A DNA stretch of 64,000 nucleotides from Candidatus Undinarchaeales archaeon (GTDB lineage: Archaea; SpSt-1190; JASMDC01), in the NCBI GenBank assembly GCA_030753015.1, contig JASMDC010000008.1, positions 9,281 through 73,280 of the forward strand, written 5' to 3'. Below the pieces are notes generated by a model, which saw only the letters and a program-made list of their open reading frames with translations, was not told the DNA's origin and searched no databases. The position numbers and the translations under genes were made by a program. Below, piece after piece: positions 24,717-33,085 of this stretch. Every line of letters begins with the position of its first letter. Positions within the stretch are counted from its first letter, which is position 1.

Positions 24717-25625
24717 ATGGGCCTGTTCGATTACTTCTCTACTAATCGCACCTCGTTCGACGAGGTCCAGCGATCGGTCCAGGAAGGCATCGACGGGCAG
24801 TCTGTATCCGATGAAGCCGTGATGGACATACTCAATGCCGCATCAAGGTACGTTAAGGACGCCAAGCGTGGCGAAGAAGCCAAGAACGAGGTCGCCCAGT
24901 ACCTCACTGGTGAGCATGCCCTGAAGCAGCTCCAGTACACTGGGGAGAAAGGTTTCGATTATATGAACGGATGGCTCACATCATCTACTGATGATATTAT
25001 CAGGTCCGTAGAAGGACCGGAATTATATGGAGAGTTCGCGAAGGACGGCAAGGGTCCACTCACCCTTAACAGGCCCACAAGGGGTAACTGGACATCGGAC
25101 AAAGCCTCTAACGACACTTTCCTGAAGTACCAGACTTCAAGAATGGAAGAGCTCGGCAAGCAGCACTCGGACGCATATTCAAAGGCAGAGGTGTACCATG
25201 GCTGTTCGCTCTCGCCGGATGAGGTGTTCAAGAACGGGATACCGGCCAAGGGTGGCGACCATTACAACATACAGGACCATCAGTACGACAGAAATGATAA
25301 GAACGAGGGATCCGCGCTTCGAGGTGGCTGCCTTGACGCCAGGAATCCTGCGAAGTTCGCTGGAGAGGACAGCTTCGTTTACCTTATAGCCCCGGTTGGT
25401 GGGGCAGTCGATGTGAACACGGCTCTTGGTGGTAGGAGGTTGGATGTCTCGCAAGGTAAGATGGTGGGTAGCATTATGTACGGGGAGACCGAATTCGCGT
25501 TCGGTTCGATGCAACCAGCTTACGCGATCAAGGGTGCCTTCAAAGTCGGACCCTATTTCGATGCTCCTGATGCACACAGGCTCGGTGAGTTCATCCCCAA
25601 TCCCGGATACACGCTCGGCGTGTGA
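24717..25625 (+). CDS. Possible ADP-ribosyltransferase-fold protein (cholera toxin/pierisin-like layout)
   Basis: 302 residues. The C-terminal 145 match the order of motifs in cholera-toxin/pierisin-type mono-ADP-ribosyltransferases: VYHGCSLSPDEVFKNGIPAK (usual R replaced by H161), a SALRGGCLDARNPAKFA segment at the place of the S-T-S strand (Ser199), FVYLIAPVGGAVDVN, and ETEFAFGSMQPAYAIKGA giving the E-x-E catalytic pair (Glu257, Glu259). The N-terminal 155 residues are helical and unknown. If active it would transfer ADP-ribose from NAD to a protein or nucleic acid; the His substitution leaves this open. No signal peptide, so it acts inside, or leaves by another route. Strongly controlled-looking promoter (palindrome). 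Confidence 0.6.
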   Translation: MGLFDYFSTNRTSFDEVQRSVQEGIDGQSVSDEAVMDILNAASRYVKDAKRGEEAKNEVAQYLTGEHALKQLQYTGEKGFDYMNGWLTSSTDDIIRSVEGPELYGEFAKDGKGPLTLNRPTRGNWTSDKASNDTFLKYQTSRMEELGKQHSDAYSKAEVYHGCSLSPDEVFKNGIPAKGGDHYNIQDHQYDRNDKNEGSALRGGCLDARNPAKFAGEDSFVYLIAPVGGAVDVNTALGGRRLDVSQGKMVGSIMYGETEFAFGSMQPAYAIKGAFKVGPYFDAPDAHRLGEFIPNPGYTLGV

Positions 25626-25742
25626 AGGGCTTACCCGGAAAGAGTCTTGTATAGTAAAATTATCCCTGATAGATTGATCGACGCCTCTTTTTTCCTAGAG
25701 ATAGGTACCTTTTACCGGGCAGGGAACAGAAAGAAAGGGGGG

Positions 25743-25767
25743 CCCTCGCCCCGGGGAAGGGCGAGGG
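25743..25767. other. Strong GC hairpin in an intergenic region
   Basis: CCCTCGCCC pairs with GGGCGAGGG (9 bp, no mismatch) around a 7-nt loop, in a purine-rich gap (about 25720-25787) between two convergent genes. It lies about 20 nt beyond the oligo-T run that follows the minus-strand gene, so it is not the classical stem-before-T terminator. A transcript-stabilising or boundary role is possible. Confidence 0.45.
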
Positions 25768-25787
25768 AAAGGGGGACAGGGGAAGTC

Positions 25788-25797
25788 AAAAAAAAAA
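25788..25797 (-). terminator. Oligo-T terminator of the 25801-26094 gene
   Basis: Ten consecutive T on the minus strand begin 3 nt after the stop codon. Runs of this kind terminate archaeal RNA polymerase without needing a hairpin. Confidence 0.65.
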
Positions 25798-25800
25798 GCA

Positions 25801-26094
25801 TCATGTGTGATTATTCTTCAATAGGTCGTGAGACAGTCCGACATAGGTGTGCTCCCCAAGCATCCTGACATCCACGTGATCGTGGTTCTTCAGCCTGAGA
25901 AGCTGGTCTTGGGTCACCTCCGTGCCGAACTTGGACCTGTGCGCCGCCGAGAGCTTATCCAGAGTGATGAACTTGTACATCTCGTTCCGGGTTTTTGTGT
26001 ATACCCTGGACCTGGAGAAAGTCGTGTAAACGGTCCTAAGGCGCTTGATGAGGTCCGTTTCATTTGGTTTCTCTTTCAAGACCATTTTCATCAT
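25801..26094 (-). CDS. Small basic hypothetical protein, 97 aa
   Basis: Not recognised. It is basic and helical (NETDLIKRLRTVYTTFSRSR; DKLSAAHRSKFG; QDQLLRLKNHDH), with a C-terminal strand pair (VDVRMLGEHTYVGL) and no signal or membrane part. The composition would suit a nucleic-acid-binding protein, but no motif proves it. It is convincing as a gene because TTTAAATA at 26121-26128 is at leaderless spacing from the ATG at 26094 and a ten-T terminator follows its stop. Confidence 0.7.
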   Translation of the reverse strand: MMKMVLKEKPNETDLIKRLRTVYTTFSRSRVYTKTRNEMYKFITLDKLSAAHRSKFGTEVTQDQLLRLKNHDHVDVRMLGEHTYVGLSHDLLKNNHT

Positions 26095-26172
26095 CTGATG
26101 GAGCTGCGCCCGGATAGTTGTATTTAAAGTTTACCTTTCACCCGTAGTAACACAAAATATGGCACGTAATTC

Positions 26173-26209
26173 GAGTGGAGGGGTGAAGTATAAACCCAGT
26201 AAGGGTGAA
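26173..26209. repeat. Repeated element, copy 1 (downstream of the Lrp-methyltransferase gene)
   Basis: GAGTGGAGGGGTGAA (26173-26187) followed 13 nt later by AAGGGTGAA (26201-26209). The same two blocks recur, in the same orientation and nearly the same spacing, at 27556-27591 just upstream of the gene. Together they bracket it, which suggests binding sites of the regulator itself. Confidence 0.5.
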
Positions 26210-26273
26210 GGATTTTATATATTAAGTAAATATAGAGAAATATAAACCTTTAAGGTAGCGAGAATAAACTTTT

Positions 26274-27521
26274 TTAGGAGCGTCGGGCAACAATGAATGA
26301 GTTCCGGCCTTTGTCGACCTCTTCGAGATGAACGACCTCCGCGGGGAACTCGAGCTCGATGATGGATGCTAGTTCCTCTGCGGACCTGCAATGCAAAGCG
26401 AACACTCTGTGATAGAACTCATGGACGACTGATTCTTTGATATTCTCCTTCTTTGAGACGGCCGAGGGTATCTTCTTTGCGAGAAGGGAGTAATTGATGA
26501 CCTTTGAATCGGGATCTATAGCATACTCGACACCATTGTGCTTTGAAAAAGAGACCCATTCATCGAAGCAACCATTACTGGAAGAGCAGATGATGAGGTG
26601 ACCGCCAGGGCGGAGAACACGGAAAGACTGTGTTAGAAACGCCCGAAGACCTTCATCGGAGAAATAAGGTATGAGCCTCTCCGACAGTACGATATCAAAA
26701 GCGCCGTCTTCAAAGTGCATCCGGCGAGCGTCATCACGATGAAGCTTGACCTTTTCAGTCTTCTTGTATCGCTTCTGAGCAGCCTCAAGGAACGCGCTGT
26801 AGATATCAATAACGTGGACCTTCTCGGCAAAGAGCTGGGAGCGGTTGATCCACGTTGTTGTGGAAGCTCCGGTGACAAGGATATTTCGACAGGACGATAC
26901 AAAGGAGAAAGCGAGCTGCGTCACTTCCTCAGATGGCCTGTAGTAGTCAGGGAGGTCCGACCATACGGTCGCAATGTTATTCCAACCGGGAACGTTCGTA
27001 CGTTCCTTCGTTATCGAGGAAACGTCACCTGCATCGATCTTGAGAACGTCTGCTAGTATGCGGTCGACAGCAAGAGGATACTCACCTTTAATGGGCTCGA
27101 ACGCAGTGACCGTAGAGAATGAGCGGAGGTAGGGTTCGAGAGGTCCGAACACGTTCTGTGTGACGTTCTTCCCGTACGTTTTAGCGTCCTTGTCGCATAC
27201 GAGCATGATGATGTCATACTCACCAGATACCTTGTAAGCCGAATGGATGTAAGGATTCTTCTTGATAGCTTCATGTATCTTCTTCTCGTTCTTCTTGTAT
27301 TCCTTCGTGATGGCCATGACGAAGGCGAAGAAGTTGTAACCGCAACGTTCGGCGTCAACGTCCACAGTAAACTTCTTTATCTGGCCTTTGGACCGCATTC
27401 GATGTATCCGTTTCCAGACAGCCTGTCGTCCGATGCCCAGCTCCGATGCCATGGAGTCGAGCTTCGTCTTCCCATCATCCTCGAGACGCTTGAGAATGCG
27501 GGCATCGACCTCGTCGAACAT
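26274..27521 (-). CDS. Lrp/AsnC-family regulator fused to a SAM-methyltransferase-like domain
   Basis: 415 residues. Residues 1-60: an AsnC-type helix-turn-helix (DEVDARILKRLEDDGK, ELGIGRQAVWKRIHRMR). Residues 62-150: a RAM/ligand-binding domain (YIHSAYKVSGEYDIIMLV). Residues about 190-340: a class I methyltransferase-like fold with VHVIDIYSAFLEAAQKRY (acidic residue after strand 2), DDARRMHFEDGAFDIVLSERLIPY and FRVLRPGGHLIICS. Motif I is ILVTGASTTTWI, poor in glycine compared with the usual GxGxG, so SAM binding may be altered or lost. A TATA (about 27546-27553) precedes the ATG at 27521. I know of no standard family with this architecture; it could be a SAM-sensing regulator or an enzyme controlling its own gene. 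Confidence 0.85.
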   Translation of the reverse strand: MFDEVDARILKRLEDDGKTKLDSMASELGIGRQAVWKRIHRMRSKGQIKKFTVDVDAERCGYNFFAFVMAITKEYKKNEKKIHEAIKKNPYIHSAYKVSGEYDIIMLVCDKDAKTYGKNVTQNVFGPLEPYLRSFSTVTAFEPIKGEYPLAVDRILADVLKIDAGDVSSITKERTNVPGWNNIATVWSDLPDYYRPSEEVTQLAFSFVSSCRNILVTGASTTTWINRSQLFAEKVHVIDIYSAFLEAAQKRYKKTEKVKLHRDDARRMHFEDGAFDIVLSERLIPYFSDEGLRAFLTQSFRVLRPGGHLIICSSSNGCFDEWVSFSKHNGVEYAIDPDSKVINYSLLAKKIPSAVSKKENIKESVVHEFYHRVFALHCRSAEELASIIELEFPAEVVHLEEVDKGRNSFIVARRS

Positions 27522-27555
27522 CGAGAGTCAAGGTTTACAATGTAATTTATATTTC

Positions 27556-27591
27556 TAGTGGAGGGGCTGAACCAACTCAAAAAGGGTTGAA
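27556..27591. repeat. Repeated element, copy 2 (promoter of the Lrp-methyltransferase gene)
   Basis: TAGTGGAGGGGCTGAA (27556-27571) then AAGGGTTGAA (27582-27591), overlapping or just upstream of the TATA at 27546-27553. It matches copy 1 at 26173-26209 in both blocks. Candidate autoregulatory site. Confidence 0.5.
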
Positions 27592-27662
27592 ATATACACC
27601 TTATAATTACAATTATCAATCCAAGGCAAAGGTTTTTCAAGCCGTTCTGTTGTCCTCACTAT

Positions 27663-29153
27663 ATGGCTGACGATCGACCGTTCACATCCAAGCTGGGAGA
27701 TGGTTCACTTGCGCTGACATTCGACGATGTTCTCCTTCTTCCCGGACGCTCAAAGGTCGAACCGTCGGCTGTTGGGACCTTGACACAGATCACGGAGCGT
27801 GTGATGTGTACGATTCCGATCATATCAGCAGCAATGGACACCGTGACGGAAGCGAAAATGGCCATCGCGATGGCACAAGCTGGCGGTCTTGGTGTCATCC
27901 ACAAGAATATGCCAGTAAAGATTCAGGCCGAAATGGTCCAGCGTGCGAAACGACACGAATCATTCATAATCAGGGATGTGTTCACCATACCCCCTGACCT
28001 CTCTGCGGGTGAGGCAAAACGAATAATGGACGAACGCGGTATTAGCGGGATACCCGTTGTTGATAAGGAGAACCGCCTCATCGGGATACTGACGCTTCGT
28101 GATCTTAGGTTCATAGACGATCCATATTTGTCGGTGTCCGAGCTCATGACCAAGGACGTAGTCACTGTCGATGACGAGATCTCCATGGAAGGGGCACGCA
28201 AGCTCCTACAGGAGCATCGTATCGAGAAGCTGCCCATCATCAACGGAGAAAAACGTGTGACGGGGCTAATCACCGTCAAGGATCTTGAGAAACGTACTGA
28301 ACATGCTCACGCGACGCGTGATGAGGATGGACACCTTGTCATCGCAGCCGCGGTCGGTCCGTTCGACAAAGCACGCGCAAAGGCTCTAGACCGGGCAGGT
28401 GCGGATATTGTATTCATCGACTGCGCCCATGCGCACAACATGAACGTGGTCTCATCGTTCAAGAAGATAATGAAAGAGGTGGGATGCGAGCTGGTCATCG
28501 GTAACATAGCCACGGCCGAGGCTGCAGAGGACCTCATCGCTGCGGGTGCGCGAACGCTCAAGGTAGGTATCGGTGCAGGATCAATATGTACGACGCGCGT
28601 GGTCGCAGGCATTGGCGTCCCCCAACTCCAGGCAATCGCGGCCGTCGCTGACGTGGCGGCGGAGAACGGAGCGTTCGTTATAGCCGATGGGGGGATACGC
28701 TACTCAGGCGATATCGCTAAAGCACTTGCTGCCGGCGCTGACACCGTCATGCTAGGTCATATGCTTGCAGGGACCGGGGAGTCGCCTGGTGACGAGGTCA
28801 TTATCGGAGGACGACGGTTCAAGAGGTACAGGGGAATGGGTTCACTGGGGGCCATGAAGGTCTCAGCTGACCGCTACTTCCAGGACTCGTCTGATAGCTC
28901 GAAACTCGTACCCGAGGGTGTCGAGGGCGCTGTTCCGTTCAGGGGTCCCGTCGGTGACGTCATCTTCCAGCAGATGGGCGGTGTCAAGTCCGCGATGGGG
29001 TACGTCGGGGCTGCCGACATCAAAGAGATGAAGTCGGTCTCACGGTTCGTCCGGATATCGCCCCACGGGACGGCCGAGAGCCACCCGCACGACATTCTCA
29101 TCACCAACGAGGCGCCCAACTACTTCACAACGGATTCGGTCAGACATGCGTGA
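27663..29153 (+). CDS. guaB: Inosine-5'-monophosphate dehydrogenase
   Basis: 496 residues, full length. IMPDH makes XMP from IMP with NAD, the committed step to GMP. Seen: FDDVLLLPGRSKVEPS at the start, PIISAAMDTVTEAKMA, two CBS domains inserted at about 95-215 (VFTIPPDLSAGEAKRIM; ELMTKDVVTVDDEIS), the catalytic Cys loop GIGAGSICTTRVVAGIGVPQ, the phosphate-binding IADGGIRYSGDIAKAL and GAMLAG-type TVMLGHMLAGTGE, and the flap YRGMGSLGAM. All key residues are present. It diverges from the Lrp-methyltransferase; no other purine gene is adjacent. Confidence 0.97.
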   Translation: MADDRPFTSKLGDGSLALTFDDVLLLPGRSKVEPSAVGTLTQITERVMCTIPIISAAMDTVTEAKMAIAMAQAGGLGVIHKNMPVKIQAEMVQRAKRHESFIIRDVFTIPPDLSAGEAKRIMDERGISGIPVVDKENRLIGILTLRDLRFIDDPYLSVSELMTKDVVTVDDEISMEGARKLLQEHRIEKLPIINGEKRVTGLITVKDLEKRTEHAHATRDEDGHLVIAAAVGPFDKARAKALDRAGADIVFIDCAHAHNMNVVSSFKKIMKEVGCELVIGNIATAEAAEDLIAAGARTLKVGIGAGSICTTRVVAGIGVPQLQAIAAVADVAAENGAFVIADGGIRYSGDIAKALAAGADTVMLGHMLAGTGESPGDEVIIGGRRFKRYRGMGSLGAMKVSADRYFQDSSDSSKLVPEGVEGAVPFRGPVGDVIFQQMGGVKSAMGYVGAADIKEMKSVSRFVRISPHGTAESHPHDILITNEAPNYFTTDSVRHA

Positions 29154-29156
29154 GCC

Positions 29157-29783
29157 TTATCGACACTCCGTGCACGGCACATGGGACTGTGGTGGAGGGC
29201 CGTCGGGAAGTCCCTCAAGTGCAAGCTCACGGCACCTGTCCTCTGACGCGAACGCCGTTCTGAGCGTTACGAGGTCACATATGTCAGGATTGCGCACTAA
29301 CGCCGCCACTCGCATGAGACAGTAGTCTCGCGAGTTATACTCGTTCGACTGGGGCACAAGAAGACATAATGCATGGTCACCCGTCGCGAGCGCGAGGTTG
29401 AGATTGCACCTATCGCGGGAGCTGGGTCCATGTTCTCGCACGATCTGAGTGCACACACGTGCATCTTGCTGGAGCTCTGCCACCTTCACAAGGCAAGCAT
29501 CGTGCGACCATGCTCCCTCGATACGGCGCATTCGCGTACAAGGGGCCGTGCTGTTCTGAACTGATGCGAGCTCGTAAAGACAGTTGTCGCGTGAACCGGG
29601 GCCGTAGGTGAGGTTCGTCCCCTCACATTCTGCGAGACCGATGGACAAGGCATCGCCAGGGATGTGCGAGGGCTTTGGTAAGGGTTCAGCCACTCCGCCC
29701 TTCCTGTCCAGCGCTTGATCTGTACATCCCATGAATAGGATGAGCAGGACGAGGATGACCGATGTCAACGGACGAGGAGTCAT
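29157..29783 (-). CDS. Lipoprotein with cysteine-repeat modules
   Basis: About 208 residues from the ATG at 29783, chosen because TTTATTAAATA (about 29804-29815) is 25 nt upstream. The signal ends in the lipobox LILFMGC. The mature region has about five repeats of the pattern (S/D)RDxCLxxLAxxxxxxxxC, as in GSRDNCLYELASVQNSTAPC, SHDACLVKVAELQ and SRDRCNLNLALATGDHALC, each likely a small disulfide-tied helical hairpin. It would sit on the outer membrane face. Its 5' end lies 68 nt from the preferred start of the divergent mechanosensitive channel gene; they use the same AT-rich promoter block. Confidence 0.8.
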   Translation of the reverse strand: MTPRPLTSVILVLLILFMGCTDQALDRKGGVAEPLPKPSHIPGDALSIGLAECEGTNLTYGPGSRDNCLYELASVQNSTAPCTRMRRIEGAWSHDACLVKVAELQQDARVCTQIVREHGPSSRDRCNLNLALATGDHALCLLVPQSNEYNSRDYCLMRVAALVRNPDICDLVTLRTAFASEDRCRELALEGLPDGPPPQSHVPCTECR

Positions 29784-29851
29784 CGTGGAAGCCACCAGGA
29801 AACATATTTAATAAATACTTCACGAGCCATCAATTCAGAGGTCATCTGATA

Positions 29852-30766
29852 GTGGACAGCGAAACGGCCATACAGAACATCACAAATAGCATCGTCGAGC
29901 CTGTCGACCTGCTGACGAAGCTCCGCAGGGAGCTCATCAATACGTACTACGGGCCCTTCATCCTTTCAGCTATCGTACTGGCACTGACGCTCATCATCAT
30001 CCGGTACGCAGGTAAGTTACTACGATACCTTCGTGTTCGGTTAGACATCGACAAGGTCATCATCGAGAGCTTCCTTTCGGACCATATAACTACTGAGGAC
30101 TTCGACAGGGTATATCGCTCCATCATCCAGTTGACTGAGCTTTCGATATTCTTCATAGGGTTCTCTGTTGTGATGGGCATATTCCAGCTCACGTTCATCG
30201 GAGAGCTCTTCGATACACTGAACACCTACCTGCTAAAGATAGTCCTTACAGTAACGATCATTATCTTCGGGGTCTTCATGGGCGAGGTCCTTCCGAACAT
30301 ACTGCCCATCTGGCTCATCATCCTACCGATGCAGGCGATCGAGCGACAATACAGGATTAAGCTCGATCTCATGACGGTGACAGGATACCTCATACGAGGC
30401 ATCGTCTACTTCCTTTGCTTGCTCCTCATCGGGGCCATCCTGGGAGTGTCCGGCGAGATAATCGCGCTCGTCCTCATACTCATGATCACTTTCGGTATGA
30501 TTCTCTTCGTGTTCCTTATCAAGGACCAGTTACCCAACGCCTTTGCAGGGATTTACCTCACGGCCACCGATTCGATCAACATCGGTGACACGATCGCCCT
30601 CGACGACAAGGTGAAGGGCGTCATCAAGAGCATCTCATTGCTACATACGACGCTCGATGGGAAGAAGGGTGCTTTATTTGTCATCCCGAACCGTTCCCTT
30701 ACCAGCACCATCATATCGGTCACGAAACGGTGTGACGACAAAAAAGCATCATGCAAAGAAGCGTGA
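29852..30766 (+). CDS. mscS: MscS-family mechanosensitive ion channel
   Basis: About 304 residues from the GTG at 29852, preceded by an AGAGGT Shine-Dalgarno and lying downstream of the shared AT-rich TATA; the frame is open from 29762 but that start would overlap the opposite gene. Four or five membrane helices (about residues 38-60, 100-120, 135-160, 205-255 of this form) lead into the MscS beta domain NAFAGIYLTATDSINIGDTI, GVIKSISLLHTTLDGKKGALFVIPN. These channels open under membrane tension to release solutes on hypo-osmotic shock. The protein ends soon after the beta domain, so the usual alpha/beta cytoplasmic cage is missing or much shortened. Confidence 0.87.
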   Translation: MDSETAIQNITNSIVEPVDLLTKLRRELINTYYGPFILSAIVLALTLIIIRYAGKLLRYLRVRLDIDKVIIESFLSDHITTEDFDRVYRSIIQLTELSIFFIGFSVVMGIFQLTFIGELFDTLNTYLLKIVLTVTIIIFGVFMGEVLPNILPIWLIILPMQAIERQYRIKLDLMTVTGYLIRGIVYFLCLLLIGAILGVSGEIIALVLILMITFGMILFVFLIKDQLPNAFAGIYLTATDSINIGDTIALDDKVKGVIKSISLLHTTLDGKKGALFVIPNRSLTSTIISVTKRCDDKKASCKEA

Positions 30767-30773
30767 GAACCGC

Positions 30774-32243
30774 TCACGGGCCGAGCATGCGACGCCGGAC
30801 AGTATGATAGATCCACGCCTCGGGCATCATGCCGAACTCATCGTTACGAAGCCTCCATCGTGCGACCGGACGATACAGGGCTGCCAGCGACCTGAGCACT
30901 GGATCATCGATGAGGTTGGCTGTGTCGGCCAGGAAATTCGAGGCCACGTAAGCACGCTCGATCTCTAGTCGTTCCCGGTGGGATAACCATGTCATCCGCG
31001 CGATGATCGACGTGACGTCGGTGAGATACGCGCCCCATTCCTCGAGCGTACAGGGTTCAGGGAAACCGGTGCTGCGAGCGAGCTCGTGCATATGCGTCCC
31101 GGGGTACACCGATACCGGATTGAAGCACGATGTCGTTGCTTCTGGGTTCTCATCGAGGATCCGTAGGGCCAGGTCGATCGTACGTTGTCTATCGGATGAT
31201 GTCTCACCGATGAACCCGAGCATGAAGTTGAAGGACGCTCCAAGCTCGCGTCCGCGCAATCGCCTGTTGCATTCAAGCACCTGTTCGACGGTTATGTTCT
31301 TACCGATGAGGTCGAGCACGCGCTGAGAACCCGACTCCACACCGAAGAGCATCCCCCTGACCCCCGTGGTTTCTAATAGGTCGAGATCATCATCCGTCAG
31401 TCCGTTCACGGCGTCGATCCTCACACCAGCGACGAGGTACTCGACATCGTGCCCCGAGTCGGCGAGCCCCTTGAAGATGTCCAGGAACCGTTCGAGGTCG
31501 GCCGCCATGTTCATGTCAACGAACTCCAAGGCCTTTACGTGGGGATAGCGCTCGAGGAGTTCGGTCACATGGGATACCGTTCGCTCAGCACTTATCGACC
31601 TGGAACACCCACAGAACATTGGACGATTGTAGCAGAACACGCATCCGTTGGGACATCCGCGCGAGCTCTCGAAGATAACGGAGCCCCTTCCCCTGAAGAG
31701 GGGGAGATAATCCTCCATCTCGACCAGATTATAGGGCACTGGCGGTAGGTCGTCCATGTCCACTAATCCGCGTTGCGGATTATGACGGACATCCCCTTCA
31801 CATACCAGAGAGACACCGGGGACATCGATCTTCCCACCACTCTCAAGCGCATCGACGAGGGCCGGGAGTGTAGTCTCCCCTTCACCACGGACGACCATGT
31901 CCACGAGTGGATGTGCGAGCGTGATATCCGGAAGGGCGGTTGCATGCGGCCCACCCCATATGACTGGGACCTCACCTTCGTCCTTTGCTACTTGTGATGC
32001 TTCGAGCGCGAAAAGGAGCTGTCGCCCGGTAATGGCCGTGAATCCCACCATTAATGGATCCTTGGCGACCTCGCGCCGCAGCCTTGCCTCCCAATCGGCG
32101 TGAACGCGCTGATCGATTATAACGATGTCTAGGTCCTCACGGAGGTTCCGGCAAGATGAGAGCAGGCCCAAAGGTATCGCAGGACGCTCTTTCAAAGCCT
32201 CCATGAACTCCACCATGGGCTGGACGAGCACTACGTCAGCCAT
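30774..32243 (-). CDS. B12-binding-domain radical SAM protein (second copy of class)
   Basis: 489 residues. A cobalamin-binding domain (residues 1-140: LVQPMVEFMEALKERPAIPLG, IVIIDQR, VGFTAITG, VIWGGPHATALP with RGEGETTLPALV) precedes a radical SAM barrel with SSRGCPNGCVFCYNRPMFCGC. The extra Cys after the cluster motif (FCGC) is notable. Later segments GMLFGVESGSQRVLDL and FNFMLGFIGETSSDR are typical. Substrate unknown; relatives include enzymes of lipid, hopanoid and bacteriochlorophyll modification. A Shine-Dalgarno GAGGTGA lies 6 nt upstream of the ATG at 32243. It follows the SagB-like gene on the same strand (57 nt), so the two may be one unit. Confidence 0.9.
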   Translation of the reverse strand: MADVVLVQPMVEFMEALKERPAIPLGLLSSCRNLREDLDIVIIDQRVHADWEARLRREVAKDPLMVGFTAITGRQLLFALEASQVAKDEGEVPVIWGGPHATALPDITLAHPLVDMVVRGEGETTLPALVDALESGGKIDVPGVSLVCEGDVRHNPQRGLVDMDDLPPVPYNLVEMEDYLPLFRGRGSVIFESSRGCPNGCVFCYNRPMFCGCSRSISAERTVSHVTELLERYPHVKALEFVDMNMAADLERFLDIFKGLADSGHDVEYLVAGVRIDAVNGLTDDDLDLLETTGVRGMLFGVESGSQRVLDLIGKNITVEQVLECNRRLRGRELGASFNFMLGFIGETSSDRQRTIDLALRILDENPEATTSCFNPVSVYPGTHMHELARSTGFPEPCTLEEWGAYLTDVTSIIARMTWLSHRERLEIERAYVASNFLADTANLIDDPVLRSLAALYRPVARWRLRNDEFGMMPEAWIYHTVRRRMLGP

Positions 32244-32300
32244 GATCGATGCTCACCTCGGTCGAGTCTCTATGCACGTCATCGTCCACCCAAGCAACCT

Positions 32301-33014
32301 TTATAGCTGCTCGCCTTCCGTACCGCAGCTCGTTTCGGCCGGGTGGCCGATTGATATCAAATAGACCGGAACGAGCGGGTATTCTATGCCCAGGGCCATG
32401 GACACGCCGTCCTCGTCGAATGCACCGATTGGTACGGCACCGAGACCGAGCGCCACGGCAGTAAGGAGGACGTTCTGCGCAGCGTGTCCCGCCTCCATGT
32501 GTACGTACCGTCTACCGCGCTCACCGTATCTTACCGTTGTGCGCTCGTATTCGGCGCAAAGCACTATATCAACAGCAGCGTCACGTACCCAGGGTTGATT
32601 GAGGGACGCCATCGAGAGCTTGCGTCGAACATCGCGTGTTGAATGCTCTTTTAGGTCGTCAGCCTCTGGCCAATAGTGATAAACCCCACGCGATACGGCA
32701 GCGAAGACCTCGAGAGGGAACTTCGCACCAGCGGATGGAGATGCCCGATACCCCGTTATTGGGCAGGTCATACCCTGGGCCGACCAGCAGAGCATCTGCA
32801 CATCATCCAAAGACACATCCTCGCCAGTGTACTCCCGTATGCTCCGCCTTACTCTCATGGCAGCGAAGAGACCGACGTCACCATCGGGGACGCCACGCTT
32901 GACCGTTACCACGGGACGGGACGATCTGAGCAGGGCCGCGGTAGCAGCAAGGAGCACGCCACATGATAATCCGATGAGATCTCTTCGACCCATGAGAGGT
33001 CGTGCCACCCCCAT
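32301..33014 (-). CDS. SagB-type nitroreductase-family oxidoreductase with N-terminal twin-arginine/TM signal
   Basis: 237 residues. MGRRDLIGLSCGVLLAATAALL near the N-terminus is a twin-arginine-like export signal or anchor. The rest is an FMN nitroreductase fold: RRSIREYTGEDVSLDDVQMLCWSAQG (Arg-Arg-Ser-x-Arg flavin phosphate site), SPSAGAKFPLEVF, YHYWPEADDL and EAGHAAQNVLLTAVALGLGAVPIGAF. The close resemblance to SagB-type dehydrogenases (azoline oxidation in modified peptides) is in the YRASPSAGAKFPLE block; extracytoplasmic members of the group have broader roles. TATA (about 33039-33047) places the ATG at 33014 at a leaderless start. Confidence 0.87.
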   Translation of the reverse strand: MGVARPLMGRRDLIGLSCGVLLAATAALLRSSRPVVTVKRGVPDGDVGLFAAMRVRRSIREYTGEDVSLDDVQMLCWSAQGMTCPITGYRASPSAGAKFPLEVFAAVSRGVYHYWPEADDLKEHSTRDVRRKLSMASLNQPWVRDAAVDIVLCAEYERTTVRYGERGRRYVHMEAGHAAQNVLLTAVALGLGAVPIGAFDEDGVSMALGIEYPLVPVYLISIGHPAETSCGTEGEQL

Positions 33015-33085
33015 GGTATTGGAATTACTCTCAAGCCTTAAATCTCCATCTTACGGCGTTCAAGATAAAGACAGGAATCCTTTTC

